Shown: positions 52,267-60,461 of the stretch, piece after piece | Numbering within the stretch: position 1 is the first letter of the stretch | Layout: each line of letters opens with the position of its first letter | DNA from: Janibacter alkaliphilus | GTDB taxonomy: Bacteria; Actinomycetota; Actinomycetes; Actinomycetales; Dermatophilaceae | Direction: 5' to 3' | DNA: 64,000 nt | NCBI RefSeq assembly: GCF_013408565.1 | Contig: NZ_JACBZX010000001.1 | Span: forward strand, 3,224,001 to 3,288,000 | The notes under the pieces: model-generated | Seen by the model: the letters and a program-made list of their open reading frames with translations, nothing else | The model's database searches: none | Told to the model about the DNA's origin: nothing | Translations under genes and position numbers: made by a program

Positions 52267-53987
52267 CGGACCTCCTGGACGGCTGCCGCGGCCTGCTGCA
52301 GCCGGCGCACCTGGGCCTCGCTGACGGTGGCCTCCTTGGCGGTGGTGGCGTAGCGGTCGCGCTCGGCGGCGAAGAGCTCCTGCACCCGCTCCTGCAGCAG
52401 GGTGCGCGCGCGGGCGGCCATCTCGCGGACGGCCTGGTCGCCGAAGATCGCCTCGAGCACCTTCTGCGCCAGCGCGGTGGTGCCGCCGGCGATGGCCACC
52501 TCGGGGGCGACGAGCACGCCGCCGGTGTGGGCGAAGGAGACGAGCATGAGGAAGAGGCCGATCCCGTTGACGCCGTAGGCGGCCACCCGGGCGTTGGTGC
52601 GGCGGTCGCCGCCCTCGGCGCGCACCAGATCGAGCACGTCGCCCTGCCAGTCCCGGACCAGCCGCTCCACCTGCTCGGCGAGATCGGGCGAGGAGCCGCG
52701 CAGGTCGGGCCGGGCCTGCAGCAGCGCGGCACCGGCCTCGCTGCCGCTCCAGGTGCGGACCACCGCCGCCGAGGCGGTCTCGGCCTCGGCCTGCAGCAGC
52801 GCCGCGACCCCGGTCTGCAGCGCCTCGTCCAGCTCCTCGGCGGGCCGCTGCGAGCCGGTGACCGCCGAGGTGATCCGGTCCCGCAGGCGGGAGACGCCGT
52901 GCTCGACCTTCTTGAAGAGCTCTCCGGTGCCGACGAGCTCCTGCCAGCGGGCGAGCACCTCGCCGCGCAGCAGGGTGCCGTCCTTCATCCCGGCGGTGAC
53001 ACCCTCCTCGGCCTCGTCGTAGGCGTCGAAGGCGGCCTGCTCCAGGCCGGTGGTCTGCTCCCGCTGGGCGGCGACGGCGGCGACGACGTCGTCGGTGCGC
53101 TCGTCGAGGGAGCGCAGCGCGCCGTCGAGGGTCTGGTGGACGATGATCGTGCGGGCCCGCTGGTCGCCGGCGAGCGCGGTCAGCCAGGACCGCAGCCGCT
53201 CGATGTCCTTCTCGGGGATGAGGCCGTCGGCGCTCACCTCGGTCTCCGGGATGGTGAAGACCGGTGCGGTCTCCAGGCCCTGCTCGCGCAGCATGTCGGT
53301 GAGGTGGCCGCGCACGTCGGCCATGGCCGGCCGGTCCACCCGGTCGAGCACGATCGCCACCGCGGTCCCCCGCTCGGCCGCCTGGCGCAGCAGCGCCCAC
53401 GGCACCGCGTCGGCGTAGCGCGCGGCGGTGGTGACGAAGAGCCAGAGGTCGGCGGCGGCGAGCAGCTGGCCGGCGAGCTCGCGGTTGGCCTCGACGACGG
53501 AGTCGATGTCCGGGGTGTCGAGCATGGCCATGCCGGCCGGGAGGGTGTCGGAGGGGACGAGCCGGACCGTGCCCGGCTGCGGCTCGGTGGCCGCGTCGCC
53601 GCTGACCCGGGCCAGGGTCGGCAGCACCCGGGAGTCGGTGAACCAGCGGGCGTCCTCGGGGTGGTGGATGAGCACCGGCGAGGTGGTCGTCGGCCGGATC
53701 ACGCCGGGGGTGCTCACCTGGCGGCGGAGCACGGAGTTGACCAGGGTGGACTTGCCGGCACCGGTCGAGCCGCCGACGACCGCGAGCAGCGGGGCGTCCA
53801 CCGAGGCGAGCCGGGGCAGCACGTAGTCGTCGAGCTGGTGGAGCAGCGCGGTGCGCTCGGCCCGGGCCTGCTGCGTCGAGGGCAGCTCCAGCGGCAGGTC
53901 GGCGCGCTGCAGCTCGTCCCGCAGCGCCGTGACCCGAGCCAGCAGCGCCGCCGGGTCGGTCGCGTCTACGGTGCTCGCCCTGGCCAT
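52263..53987 (-). CDS. dynamin-family GTPase, first gene of the pair
   Basis: A 574-residue GTPase. G1 AVVGGSTGAGKSTLVNSVL is near residue 70, G2 VIRPTTTSPVL, G3 MAMLDTPDIDSV, and G4 IVLDRVDRPA, which is degenerate (DRVD rather than NKxD). Long coiled-coil-prone helices span 270-400 (SLDERTDDVVAAVAAQREQTTGLEQAAFD), followed by a short hydrophobic stretch (NGIGLFLMLVSFAHTGGVLVAPEVAIAGG) near 500 that could enter the membrane like a dynamin paddle. Actinobacterial dynamin pairs of this arrangement have been linked to sporulation septation in Streptomyces; the role here is unproven. Confidence 0.85.
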   Translation of the reverse strand: MARASTVDATDPAALLARVTALRDELQRADLPLELPSTQQARAERTALLHQLDDYVLPRLASVDAPLLAVVGGSTGAGKSTLVNSVLRRQVSTPGVIRPTTTSPVLIHHPEDARWFTDSRVLPTLARVSGDAATEPQPGTVRLVPSDTLPAGMAMLDTPDIDSVVEANRELAGQLLAAADLWLFVTTAARYADAVPWALLRQAAERGTAVAIVLDRVDRPAMADVRGHLTDMLREQGLETAPVFTIPETEVSADGLIPEKDIERLRSWLTALAGDQRARTIIVHQTLDGALRSLDERTDDVVAAVAAQREQTTGLEQAAFDAYDEAEEGVTAGMKDGTLLRGEVLARWQELVGTGELFKKVEHGVSRLRDRITSAVTGSQRPAEELDEALQTGVAALLQAEAETASAAVVRTWSGSEAGAALLQARPDLRGSSPDLAEQVERLVRDWQGDVLDLVRAEGGDRRTNARVAAYGVNGIGLFLMLVSFAHTGGVLVAPEVAIAGGTTALAQKVLEAIFGDQAVREMAARARTLLQERVQELFAAERDRYATTAKEATVSEAQVRRLQQAAAAVQEVR

Positions 53988-54096
53988 GGCGGCAGCGTAA
54001 ACGAGCGCCCGGGGGCATCCGGACCCGACGCACCGGCGCGGGCGGCGACCGTCCGGACACGGTCGACCGGGTGACGACCGCCCGGGCGGTCACGAG

Positions 54097-54170
54097 CGCC
54101 CCCGGCAGGACTCGAACCTGCGACCTCGGGATTAGAAGGCCCTTGCTCTGTCCAGCTGAGCTACGGGGGC
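54097..54170 (-). tRNA. tRNA-Arg (anticodon TCT)
   Basis: On the minus strand, acceptor stem GCCCCCG/CGGGGGC, D arm TAGCTCAGCTGGACAGAGC, anticodon loop CTTCTAA (anticodon TCT) and T arm GCAGGTTCGAGTCCTGC. The anticodon stem has non-canonical pairs at its ends. CCA is not encoded. Confidence 0.93.
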
Positions 54171-54251
54171 AGCGCCGCGCGGCCCCCGTACCGCGGGCCG
54201 CCTCGACCCGATGCAGTGTAGTGAGCATCACGGACCTGACATGATGCGGCC

Positions 54252-54926
54252 ATGCCGGTGGAGGTGGTCGTGCGCGAGGCGGCGGTCGTGGAGGACCCCG
54301 CCCTGCTCGACGTGCTCGACGAGGCCGAGCGCGCCCGGGCGGCGCGCAAGCGGCGGCCGACCCCCTTCGTCACCGCCCACGCGGTCTCCCGGCGGCTGCT
54401 CGGCGACCTCGTCGGCGCCGACCCGCGCTCGCTGACCTTCGTGCGGCGGTGCACCACCTGCGGCTCGGAGAGCCACGGCAAGCCCAGCCTGGTGGACAGC
54501 CCGTGGGGCTTCTCGCTGAGCTACACCGGCGGCCTGGTGGTCGTCGCCGCGGCCCTGAACCACGGCGTCGGGGTCGATGTCGAGGAGCTCGACGAGGCCG
54601 ACTTCGCCGACTTCGACCGGGTGACCCTGGCCGCGCCGGAGTCGGCGCACCTGGCCGGCCTGACCGGCGAGGCGCTGCTCGAGGCCCGGGCCCGGACCTG
54701 GGCGCGCAAGGAGTCGATCCTCAAGGCCACCGGGCACGGGCTGGTCGTCGACCCGACCGAGGTCGTCGTCTCGGCGCCGGGCGAGGCGCCGGCGCTGCGC
54801 GACTGGCTCTCCGAGAGCACGCCCCCGGCGCAGCTGGCCCTGGCCGACGTGCCCCTGGACTCCCCCTCGCACCGGGCGGCGGTCAGCGTCGTCGGGGCGG
54901 CCGAGGTGACGGTCCGCCGCGGCTGA
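54252..54926 (+). CDS. 4'-phosphopantetheinyl transferase, Sfp type
   Basis: Transfers phosphopantetheine from CoA to acyl or peptidyl carrier proteins. The 224-residue protein has TCGSESHGKPSL near residue 72, FSLSYTGG, GVGVDVEELD (Mg-binding Asp and Glu) near 100, and WARKESILKATGHGLVVDP near 156. These are all Sfp-family landmarks, and the length indicates the two-domain pseudo-dimeric type. No polyketide or peptide synthase lies in the window, so the target is encoded elsewhere. Confidence 0.92.
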   Translation: MPVEVVVREAAVVEDPALLDVLDEAERARAARKRRPTPFVTAHAVSRRLLGDLVGADPRSLTFVRRCTTCGSESHGKPSLVDSPWGFSLSYTGGLVVVAAALNHGVGVDVEELDEADFADFDRVTLAAPESAHLAGLTGEALLEARARTWARKESILKATGHGLVVDPTEVVVSAPGEAPALRDWLSESTPPAQLALADVPLDSPSHRAAVSVVGAAEVTVRRG

Positions 54927-54932
54927 GCCGGC

Positions 54933-56291
54933 TCAGCCGATCGAGCGGCCGGAGAACTGCTGCCGGCGCAGGGTGAGCCACTCCAGCAGGGCCCGCTCGT
55001 GCTCCAGGGTCTGCTGGTCCGGCGTCCGGCGCTGCATCCGGGCGCGCAGCAGCGCCAGCTCGCTGGCCATGTCCTGGAAGGCGCGCATCGAGCGCACCGC
55101 GCCGCTGCCGCCGGAGCGGCGGGCCCAGCCCCGGGCCCGCCGCCGCTCCCCCGTCGAGGCGAGCATCGCCACCTCGCCCGGGGTGAGCCAGCCGGCGTCG
55201 ACGTAGGCCGTGAGCTGCTGGCCGATGATCTTCCCCTCGCGCTGCCGTGCCCAGATGATGAAGGCGATGTAGGCGACGAAGACGACGAAGCCGGTGCCGT
55301 AGCCGACGACGAGGCCGGCGAACGTGCCGGTGGAGGCGCTGAGGTTCCACAGCCCGTGCAGCAGCACCGCCAGGCACCAGCCGAGGAAGGGGGCGATGAT
55401 CCGCACCCCCCAGGAGCGGCTGGTCGCCGCCATGCCGACCCCGATCCCGGTCATCGAGGTGAAGATCGGGTGCAGGAAGAGGCTGGTCCCGCGGAAACCG
55501 AAGACGATGAGCGTGTCGACGATGGCGCCCGTCTCGGTGTAGACGCGCGCGAAGTAGAGGATGTTCTCGGTGAAGGCGAAGCCGCCGGCGACGATGCCGG
55601 CGTAGACGACGCCGTCGACGATCCCGTTGAAGTGGCGTCGGCGCACCAGCAGCACGAGCAGCAGGAAGGCGCCCTTGAAGGTCTCCTCGGACAGCGGCGC
55701 GATGAGCACCGCGCTGAGGGTCTCCGCCGACTCCGGGGTGGTGTAGCCGACGAGCACCGAGCCGCCGACGGTGTTGACGACGAGGGCGAGCAGGGTCGAG
55801 CCCAGCGCACCGTAGAGGAAGGCGCTGACCAGGTAGCGCCACGGCTCGGCCTCGTAGCGGTCCAGCCAGATGAAGACCGGCAGCACGAAGGCGAGCGGGA
55901 TGAGCGCGAGCACGGCGGCCATCAGGGTGGTGCGGATGCCGTAGCCGAAGCCGAAGAGCACCGCGAAGACGAGCGCCGCCAGCAACGACCCGACGACGAC
56001 GAGCGCCCCGAGCACGTAGGTGCGCAGCACCGGGCGCGAGGTCGGGTTGCCCAGGGGCTGGGGCGTGTACATCGCGCCGTAACCCGTCGGGGCGCCGACG
56101 GGCTGCCCGTGGCGCGGACCCGCGGGGTGGGGCTGGTGCGGGCCGACCGGGTATCCCGGTGGTGGACCCTGCGGATAGCCCGGAGGCGGGGTGGGCGCGG
56201 ATCCGCGGTGGTAGCCGGGCGGGGGCGCCTGGGGCGGTGGGCCGGGCTGCTGAGGCCATCCCCCCGGGGGTGGCTGCTGGGGCCAGCTCAT
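54933..56291 (-). CDS. PrsW-family intramembrane metalloprotease
   Basis: A 452-residue polytopic membrane protein. The first 85 residues are a cytoplasmic Pro/Gly/Gln-rich tail. Eight or so transmembrane helices follow, with the PrsW motifs in order: SEETFKGAF (EExxK), FTENILYF, FRGTSLFLHPIFTSMTGIGVG and LLHGLWN, which supply the putative zinc ligands and catalytic Glu. A charged helical C-terminal tail follows. Family members cleave membrane-bound anti-sigma factors; no target is encoded nearby. Confidence 0.92.
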   Translation of the reverse strand: MSWPQQPPPGGWPQQPGPPPQAPPPGYHRGSAPTPPPGYPQGPPPGYPVGPHQPHPAGPRHGQPVGAPTGYGAMYTPQPLGNPTSRPVLRTYVLGALVVVGSLLAALVFAVLFGFGYGIRTTLMAAVLALIPLAFVLPVFIWLDRYEAEPWRYLVSAFLYGALGSTLLALVVNTVGGSVLVGYTTPESAETLSAVLIAPLSEETFKGAFLLLVLLVRRRHFNGIVDGVVYAGIVAGGFAFTENILYFARVYTETGAIVDTLIVFGFRGTSLFLHPIFTSMTGIGVGMAATSRSWGVRIIAPFLGWCLAVLLHGLWNLSASTGTFAGLVVGYGTGFVVFVAYIAFIIWARQREGKIIGQQLTAYVDAGWLTPGEVAMLASTGERRRARGWARRSGGSGAVRSMRAFQDMASELALLRARMQRRTPDQQTLEHERALLEWLTLRRQQFSGRSIG

Positions 56292-56356
56292 GCGGGCAGG
56301 CTAGTCGAGCAGCGCCCCGGCGAGGTCGGGGACGTCGGTGACGGTGACTACAGTGG

Positions 56357-56980
56357 GTGCGCGTGACGACGACGGAGCGCGCCCAGACCGACCGCATCGT
56401 GTGGATCGACTGCGAGATGACCGGCCTGTCCCTCGAGGACGACGCCCTCATCGAGGTGGCCGCGCTGGTCACCGACTACGAGCTGAACCAGCTCGGCGAG
56501 GGGGTGGACGTCGTCGTCCGTCCGAGCGAGGCCGCGCTGGAGCAGATGAACGACTTCGTCCGCCAGATGCACACCAGCTCGGGCCTGCTGGAGCAGCTGG
56601 CCGGCGGGACGACGCTGGCCGACGCCGAGGCGCAGGTCCTCGCCTACGTCCGCGAGCACGTCCCCGAGCCTGGCAAGGCTCCGCTGGGCGGCAACACCGT
56701 GGCCACCGACCGCGGCTTCCTCGCCCGGGACATGCCGGCGCTGGAGTCGCACCTGCACTACCGGATCATCGACGTCTCCTCGATCAAGGAGCTGGCCCGG
56801 CGCTGGTACCCGCGGGCCTACTTCCAGTCCCCGGAGAAGGCGGGCGGGCACCGCGCGCTGGCCGACATCACCGAGTCGATCGCCGAGCTGCGCTACTACC
56901 GCGAGGCGGTCTTCGTGCCGCCGCCCGGACCGGAGAGCGAGCAGCTCAAGGAGATCGCGGCGAAGTACCGGGTGGGCTGA
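56357..56980 (+). CDS. orn: oligoribonuclease
   Basis: DEDDh 3'-5' exoribonuclease that degrades two-to-five-base RNAs and pGpG. Catalytic residues are visible as IDCEMTGL (Asp, Glu), [17 protein letters not shown] (Asp) and [15 protein letters not shown] (His, Asp). The 207-residue length is normal. GTG 56357 or GTG 56363 can serve as start. A strong terminator hairpin follows 26 bases after the stop. Confidence 0.96.
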   Translation: MRVTTTERAQTDRIVWIDCEMTGLSLEDDALIEVAALVTDYELNQLGEGVDVVVRPSEAALEQMNDFVRQMHTSSGLLEQLAGGTTLADAEAQVLAYVREHVPEPGKAPLGGNTVATDRGFLARDMPALESHLHYRIIDVSSIKELARRWYPRAYFQSPEKAGGHRALADITESIAELRYYREAVFVPPPGPESEQLKEIAAKYRVG

Positions 56981-57006
56981 GCCAGATCCCCGCCCCGACG
57001 CAGCGC

Positions 57007-57038
57007 GAAGGCCCCGGAGAACCATCTCCGGGGCCTTC
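57007..57038 (+). terminator. intrinsic-type terminator of orn
   Basis: A 14-bp perfect stem (GAAGGCCCCGGAGA, 57007-57020, with its complement at 57025-57038) closed by a 4-base ACCA loop. The 3' side continues GTCGTC without a clear U run. It separates orn from tRNA-His on the other strand. Confidence 0.85.
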
Positions 57039-57044
57039 GTCGTC

Positions 57045-57121
57045 TGGGGTGAGCGACGGGACTTGAACCCGCGACCCTCGCGACCACAACGCGATGCTCT
57101 ACCAGCTGAGCTACGCCCACC
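57045..57121 (-). tRNA. tRNA-His (anticodon GTG) with encoded CCA
   Basis: Acceptor stem GTGGGCG/CGCTCAC with one G-U pair, anticodon GTG in loop TTGTGGT, and T arm GCGGGTTCAAGTCCCGT. The encoded extra G at -1 (57121) and the C discriminator are the tRNA-His identity marks. CCA is encoded at 57047-57045, unlike in the other tRNAs of this window. Confidence 0.95.
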
Positions 57122-57241
57122 ATGAAGCCGCGCTCGTGGCGCGGCGGCGACCACTGTACCTGCTGCGAGACGGTGCTCCGAACCACGCGTGACGGGGCGC
57201 GCCGGACCCCTTCCAGAGCAGACCGACGATGCTCAGGCACG

Positions 57242-58174
57242 ATGGGCTGCGTGACCCGCGCGCACCGCCCCGACCACCGTCCGTCCCTGCACGCCAGGGG
57301 CGCCGCCCTGCTCGCGACCCTGCTCGTGGCCGCGCTGACCGGGCTGCTCTCGGCCGCACCGGCCACACCGGCCTCGGCGCACGCCGCGCTGCAGGCATCC
57401 AGCCCGGCGGACGGAGCTACGATCACCGCGGTCCCGCCGGAGATCATGCTGCGCTTCAACGAGCCGATCGGCACCGACTTCGCCCGGGTCACCGTGACGA
57501 AGGGCGGCGCCTCGGCCCATCAGGGATCGGTCGAGGTCGACGGCAACACCGTCTACCGGCCGATCAACCCCAGCATGAGCCAGGGCGACTGGACGGTCTC
57601 CTACAGCGTGGTCAGCGAGGACGGGCACCGGGTCAGCGGCTCGGTGAGCTTCACCTACGACACCACCTCCGGGCGCGGCTCGACGCCGGACAGCACCGGG
57701 GGCGGCGGCTCTGGCGCCGGGTCCACCGGCAACGGCTCGGGCAACAGCGCCAGCAGCTCCGGCGGCGGCTCGACCGGGGGCGGCTCGAGCTCGTCCGCCC
57801 CGACCTCGAGCGCCTCCAGCTCGGCCGAGGCGCCGGCGGCGCCCAGCTCCAGCGCCAGCAGCTCGGCGGAGCCGACCAGCCAGGCCCCGAGCTCGACGAG
57901 CGAGCCGAGCAGCACCTCGTCCAGCCCGTCCTCCAGCAGCAGCTCGTCCTCGGGCTCGGCCACCGACGGGGAGAGCCCGCGACCGCTAGCCGAGGGCAAC
58001 GACGAGACCGCGGCCGACGAGGCGAGCGACGACTCCGGGGTGCCGTGGTGGGTGTGGGTGCTCGGCGCCGCGGTGCTGGTCCTGGCGCTGATCGTCGCCC
58101 TGGTGGCCCGGGCGCGGCGTCGCGGCGACCACGACCAGGACGAGCGGATCGACCTGGAGAGCTACCGCGGCTGA
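57242..58174 (+). CDS. CopC-domain copper-binding protein, membrane anchored
   Basis: An exported protein of 310 residues (307 if GTG 57251 is the start). The signal peptide ends PATPASAHAALQ, so the mature protein would begin with His, the copper(II) ligand position of CopC. The CopC fold follows (SSPADGATITAVPPEIMLRFNEPI, then VVSEDGHRVSGSVSFTYD) with the second-site DGH. Next come about 110 residues of Ser/Gly/Ala-rich linker, one transmembrane helix (VPWWVWVLGAAVLVLALIVALVARARRR) and an acidic cytoplasmic end. It probably holds copper at the cell surface; no CopD partner is adjacent. Confidence 0.9.
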   Translation: MGCVTRAHRPDHRPSLHARGAALLATLLVAALTGLLSAAPATPASAHAALQASSPADGATITAVPPEIMLRFNEPIGTDFARVTVTKGGASAHQGSVEVDGNTVYRPINPSMSQGDWTVSYSVVSEDGHRVSGSVSFTYDTTSGRGSTPDSTGGGGSGAGSTGNGSGNSASSSGGGSTGGGSSSSAPTSSASSSAEAPAAPSSSASSSAEPTSQAPSSTSEPSSTSSSPSSSSSSSSGSATDGESPRPLAEGNDETAADEASDDSGVPWWVWVLGAAVLVLALIVALVARARRRGDHDQDERIDLESYRG

Positions 58175-58254
58175 GGCTCGGGGGCGGGACCGACGATGGT
58201 GGCCGGGAACCGATTTCGGTCCCAGGCCCGGCCGGTGCTAATGTCTCCCTTCGC

Positions 58255-58327
<73 letters not shown>

Positions 58328-58343
58328 CCGCACGAGAACGACT

Positions 58344-58388
58344 GCACGAGGAAGGGCCCCGAGAACATCTCGGGGCCCTTCCTCGTGC
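58344..58388 (+). terminator. 21-bp perfect hairpin, terminator of tRNA-Lys
   Basis: The arm 58344-58364 (beginning GCACGAGGAAGGGCCCC) is exactly complementary to 58368-58388, with only three loop bases. It ends 22 bases before the stop codon of the convergent DUF3618 gene, so it may also terminate that transcript. Confidence 0.88.
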
Positions 58389-58410
58389 GCCGCGGGCACC
58401 GCGGGTCGGC

Positions 58411-58713
58411 TCACCAGGAGCGGCGTGCCCGCTGCCGGGCCCACTTGCGCTCGCGGCGGCGGGAGTTGAGCACGACGAGCAGCACGACCCCGGCGACCGC
58501 AGCGCCGGCGGCGACGAAGATGTCGGTGCGCAGCTCGCCCTTGTCGTCGTGGGTGGCGTCGTAGAAGCCCTTCTTGGCGGCCTCGGTCTGGCGGGCGACG
58601 ACGTTCTTCGGCGCGGCGCGCACCGTCAGCTCGTCGATCGTCGTGGCCAGCCGGTCACGGGCCTCCGTGATGTCGTTCTCGAGCTTCAGCTCGCTGGGGG
58701 CCTTCTCACTCAT
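58411..58713 (-). CDS. DUF3618-family small membrane protein
   Basis: A 100-residue protein. The N-terminal helix LENDITEARDRLATTIDELTVRAAPKNVV is the DUF3618 signature. An acidic loop, one transmembrane helix (TDIFVAAGAAVAGVVLLVVL) and an Arg-rich cytoplasmic tail follow. The family is widespread in actinobacteria, often beside phage-holin-like and stress genes. Its role is unknown. Confidence 0.88.
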   Translation of the reverse strand: MSEKAPSELKLENDITEARDRLATTIDELTVRAAPKNVVARQTEAAKKGFYDATHDDKGELRTDIFVAAGAAVAGVVLLVVLNSRRRERKWARQRARRSW

Positions 58714-58817
58714 GCGGGATTCCGTCCTTCGGTCGGTGCCAGGTCTGATGGTGCCAGGTCTGATGCGGTGGCGTCAGGCGTTGCCGGATCGGTCGCTACC
58801 GGGTCGCCGAGTGCTGC

Positions 58818-59288
58818 TCATCCGATGCCCAGGTCGCGGCGGACCCGGGCCACGTGGCCGGTCGCCTTGACGTTGTAGAGGGCGTGGGTGACGACGCCGT
58901 CCTCTCCGACAACGATCGTCGAGCGGATGACGCCCTCGACGACCTTGCCGTACAGCTTCTTCTCACCATAGGCGCCCCACGCGGTCATCACCGCCTTGTC
59001 CGGGTCGGACAGCAGCATGATGCTCAGCCCGTCGCGCTCGCGGAAGCGGGCCAGCTTCTCCGGGTCGTCCGGGGAGATCCCGACGACCTCGGTGCCGGCC
59101 TCCTTCAGGTCCTCCAGGGACTCGCTGAAGTCGCACGCCTGGGTGGTGCACCCCGGGGTCATCGCCGCCGGGTAGAAGTAGACGATCACCCGGCGTCCGC
59201 GCAGGTCGCTCAGGCTGATCTGCTGGCCGGTGTCGTCGGTCAGGGTGAAGTCGGGGGCGGTGTCCCCCGGCTGCAGTCGCTCGGTCAC
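58818..59288 (-). CDS. bcp: thioredoxin-dependent thiol peroxidase (peroxiredoxin Q)
   Basis: Reduces hydroperoxides. The 156-residue protein has PGDTAPDFTLTDDTG, YFYPAAMTPGCTTQACDFSESL with the peroxidatic Cys in PGCT and the resolving Cys five residues later in QAC (atypical two-Cys type), and the usual GVSPD-like segment as GISPDDPEKLARF. It is divergent from the cobalt/nickel transporter operon. The 171-base gap contains the Nur-like box. Confidence 0.96.
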   Translation of the reverse strand: MTERLQPGDTAPDFTLTDDTGQQISLSDLRGRRVIVYFYPAAMTPGCTTQACDFSESLEDLKEAGTEVVGISPDDPEKLARFRERDGLSIMLLSDPDKAVMTAWGAYGEKKLYGKVVEGVIRSTIVVGEDGVVTHALYNVKATGHVARVRRDLGIG

Positions 59289-59408
59289 GCATCCTCCCGA
59301 GAGCCGTCGTGGCTGGTCATGGTCCCGGACAACCTATCCCAGCGGGCACCCACGTGCCGGGCCGACGCGCGTCACGCCGATCACGCTGCGGCACCGGTCC
59401 GGTACCTG

Positions 59409-59425
59409 TTGCGACACTGTTGCAT
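59409..59425 (+). promoter_or_regulatory. Nur-like box upstream of the Co/Ni transporter operon
   Basis: TTGCGA-CACTG-TTGCAT lies 35 bases before cbiM. It fits the half-site spacing of the Streptomyces nickel regulator Nur as I recall it (tTGCaa-N5-ttGCAA), with two mismatches. No cobalamin riboswitch features were recognised in the rest of the leader. The assignment is inferred from the motif alone. Confidence 0.45.
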
Positions 59426-59459
59426 CTGTCATGCTGCCGGAGGACGACAGGAGAAGCCC

Positions 59460-60152
59460 ATGCACGTACCCGACGGATTCCTCGACGGCCCGACATCGGT
59501 CGCCACCGGCGTGATCGCCGTGGCCGGGGTGGGCGCCGCGCTGTGGCGCACCCGCGGACGCCTCGACGAGCCCACCGCCCCGCTGGCGGGACTCGTGGCC
59601 GCCTTCGTCTTCGCCGCGCAGATGATCAACTTCCCGGTCGCCGGCGGCACCTCGGGCCACCTTCTCGGCGGCGCGCTGGCGGCCGTGCTCGTCGGACCGT
59701 GGATGGCCACGCTCTGCCTCGCCGCCGTGCTCGTCGTGCAGACCCTGCTCTTCGCGGACGGTGGGGTGTCGGCCATGGGTACCAACGTGACCCTCTTCGC
59801 GGTGGTCGGCGTCTGGGTGGGCTGGGGCGTCTTCGTCGCCTGCCGGTCGGTGCTGCCCCGTCGTGCCTCGTCGGTATCCGTCTCGGCGGCCGTCGCGGCC
59901 TTCGTCTCGGTCCCGGCCACGGCCGCGGTCTTCGCGCTGCTCTTCCAGGTCGGCGGTGCCGCCCCGGTGCCGTTGGACACGTTGATGGCGGCGATGCTGT
60001 CCTGGCACGCCCTCATCGGGATCGGTGAGGCCGTGATCACCTTCCTCGTGGTCTCGGCGGTGATGGCCACCCGACCCGACCTCGTGCACGGCGCCGAAGG
60101 TCGTCGTCCCGAGGCAGCACCCCGACGGGCCGCGACGGAGGCCACCCGATGA
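59460..60152 (+). CDS. cbiM: CbiM/NikM-type substrate-specific component of a Co/Ni ECF transporter
   Basis: Integral membrane S component that captures Co2+ or Ni2+. The 230-residue protein starts MHVPDGFLDGP; the N terminus with His2 is the metal ligand in this family. Six or seven transmembrane segments follow, including the conserved FVFAAQMINFPVAGGTSGHLLGGALAAVLVGPW loop with its His. AGGAG lies 8 bases before ATG 59460. It is followed by PDGLE, cbiQ and cbiO genes. Confidence 0.93.
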   Translation: MHVPDGFLDGPTSVATGVIAVAGVGAALWRTRGRLDEPTAPLAGLVAAFVFAAQMINFPVAGGTSGHLLGGALAAVLVGPWMATLCLAAVLVVQTLLFADGGVSAMGTNVTLFAVVGVWVGWGVFVACRSVLPRRASSVSVSAAVAAFVSVPATAAVFALLFQVGGAAPVPLDTLMAAMLSWHALIGIGEAVITFLVVSAVMATRPDLVHGAEGRRPEAAPRRAATEATR

Positions 60153-60460
60153 GCCGGCCCACGATGTCGCTGCGGACCTTCCTCGTCGGCGCCCTGGTGG
60201 TCACCCTCGCCGTCGCCGGGGTGGTGAGCTTCTACGCCTCCGGCCACCCGGACGGCCTCGAGCACGTCGCCGAGTCGCTGGGCTTCGCCGACAGTGCCCA
60301 GGACGGCGCCAACAGCGAGTCACCGCTGGCCGACTACGGTACCAGCGGCGTGGAGAACGAGCGGCTCTCCGGCGGTATCGCCGGGGTGGTCGGCGTGCTC
60401 GTCGTCGGTCTGCTCGTGCTCGGCGTCGCCCGGGTGCTGGGCCGGCGCGGCCGCGACTGA
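60149..60460 (+). CDS. PDGLE-domain accessory protein (CbiN/NikN-like)
   Basis: A 103-residue protein with two transmembrane helices (about residues 10-28 and 74-95) and an extracytoplasmic loop beginning SGHPDGLEHVAESLGF, the PDGLE signature. In Co/Ni ECF systems this small protein is needed beside the M component. ATG overlaps the cbiM stop (ATGA). Confidence 0.92.
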   Translation: MSRPTMSLRTFLVGALVVTLAVAGVVSFYASGHPDGLEHVAESLGFADSAQDGANSESPLADYGTSGVENERLSGGIAGVVGVLVVGLLVLGVARVLGRRGRD

Positions 60461-60461
60461 C

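Noticed and set aside
59289..59459. Cobalamin riboswitch before cbiM
   Set aside because: No B12-box-like conserved core or sufficient length was seen; only the Nur-like box and a ribosome site are evident.
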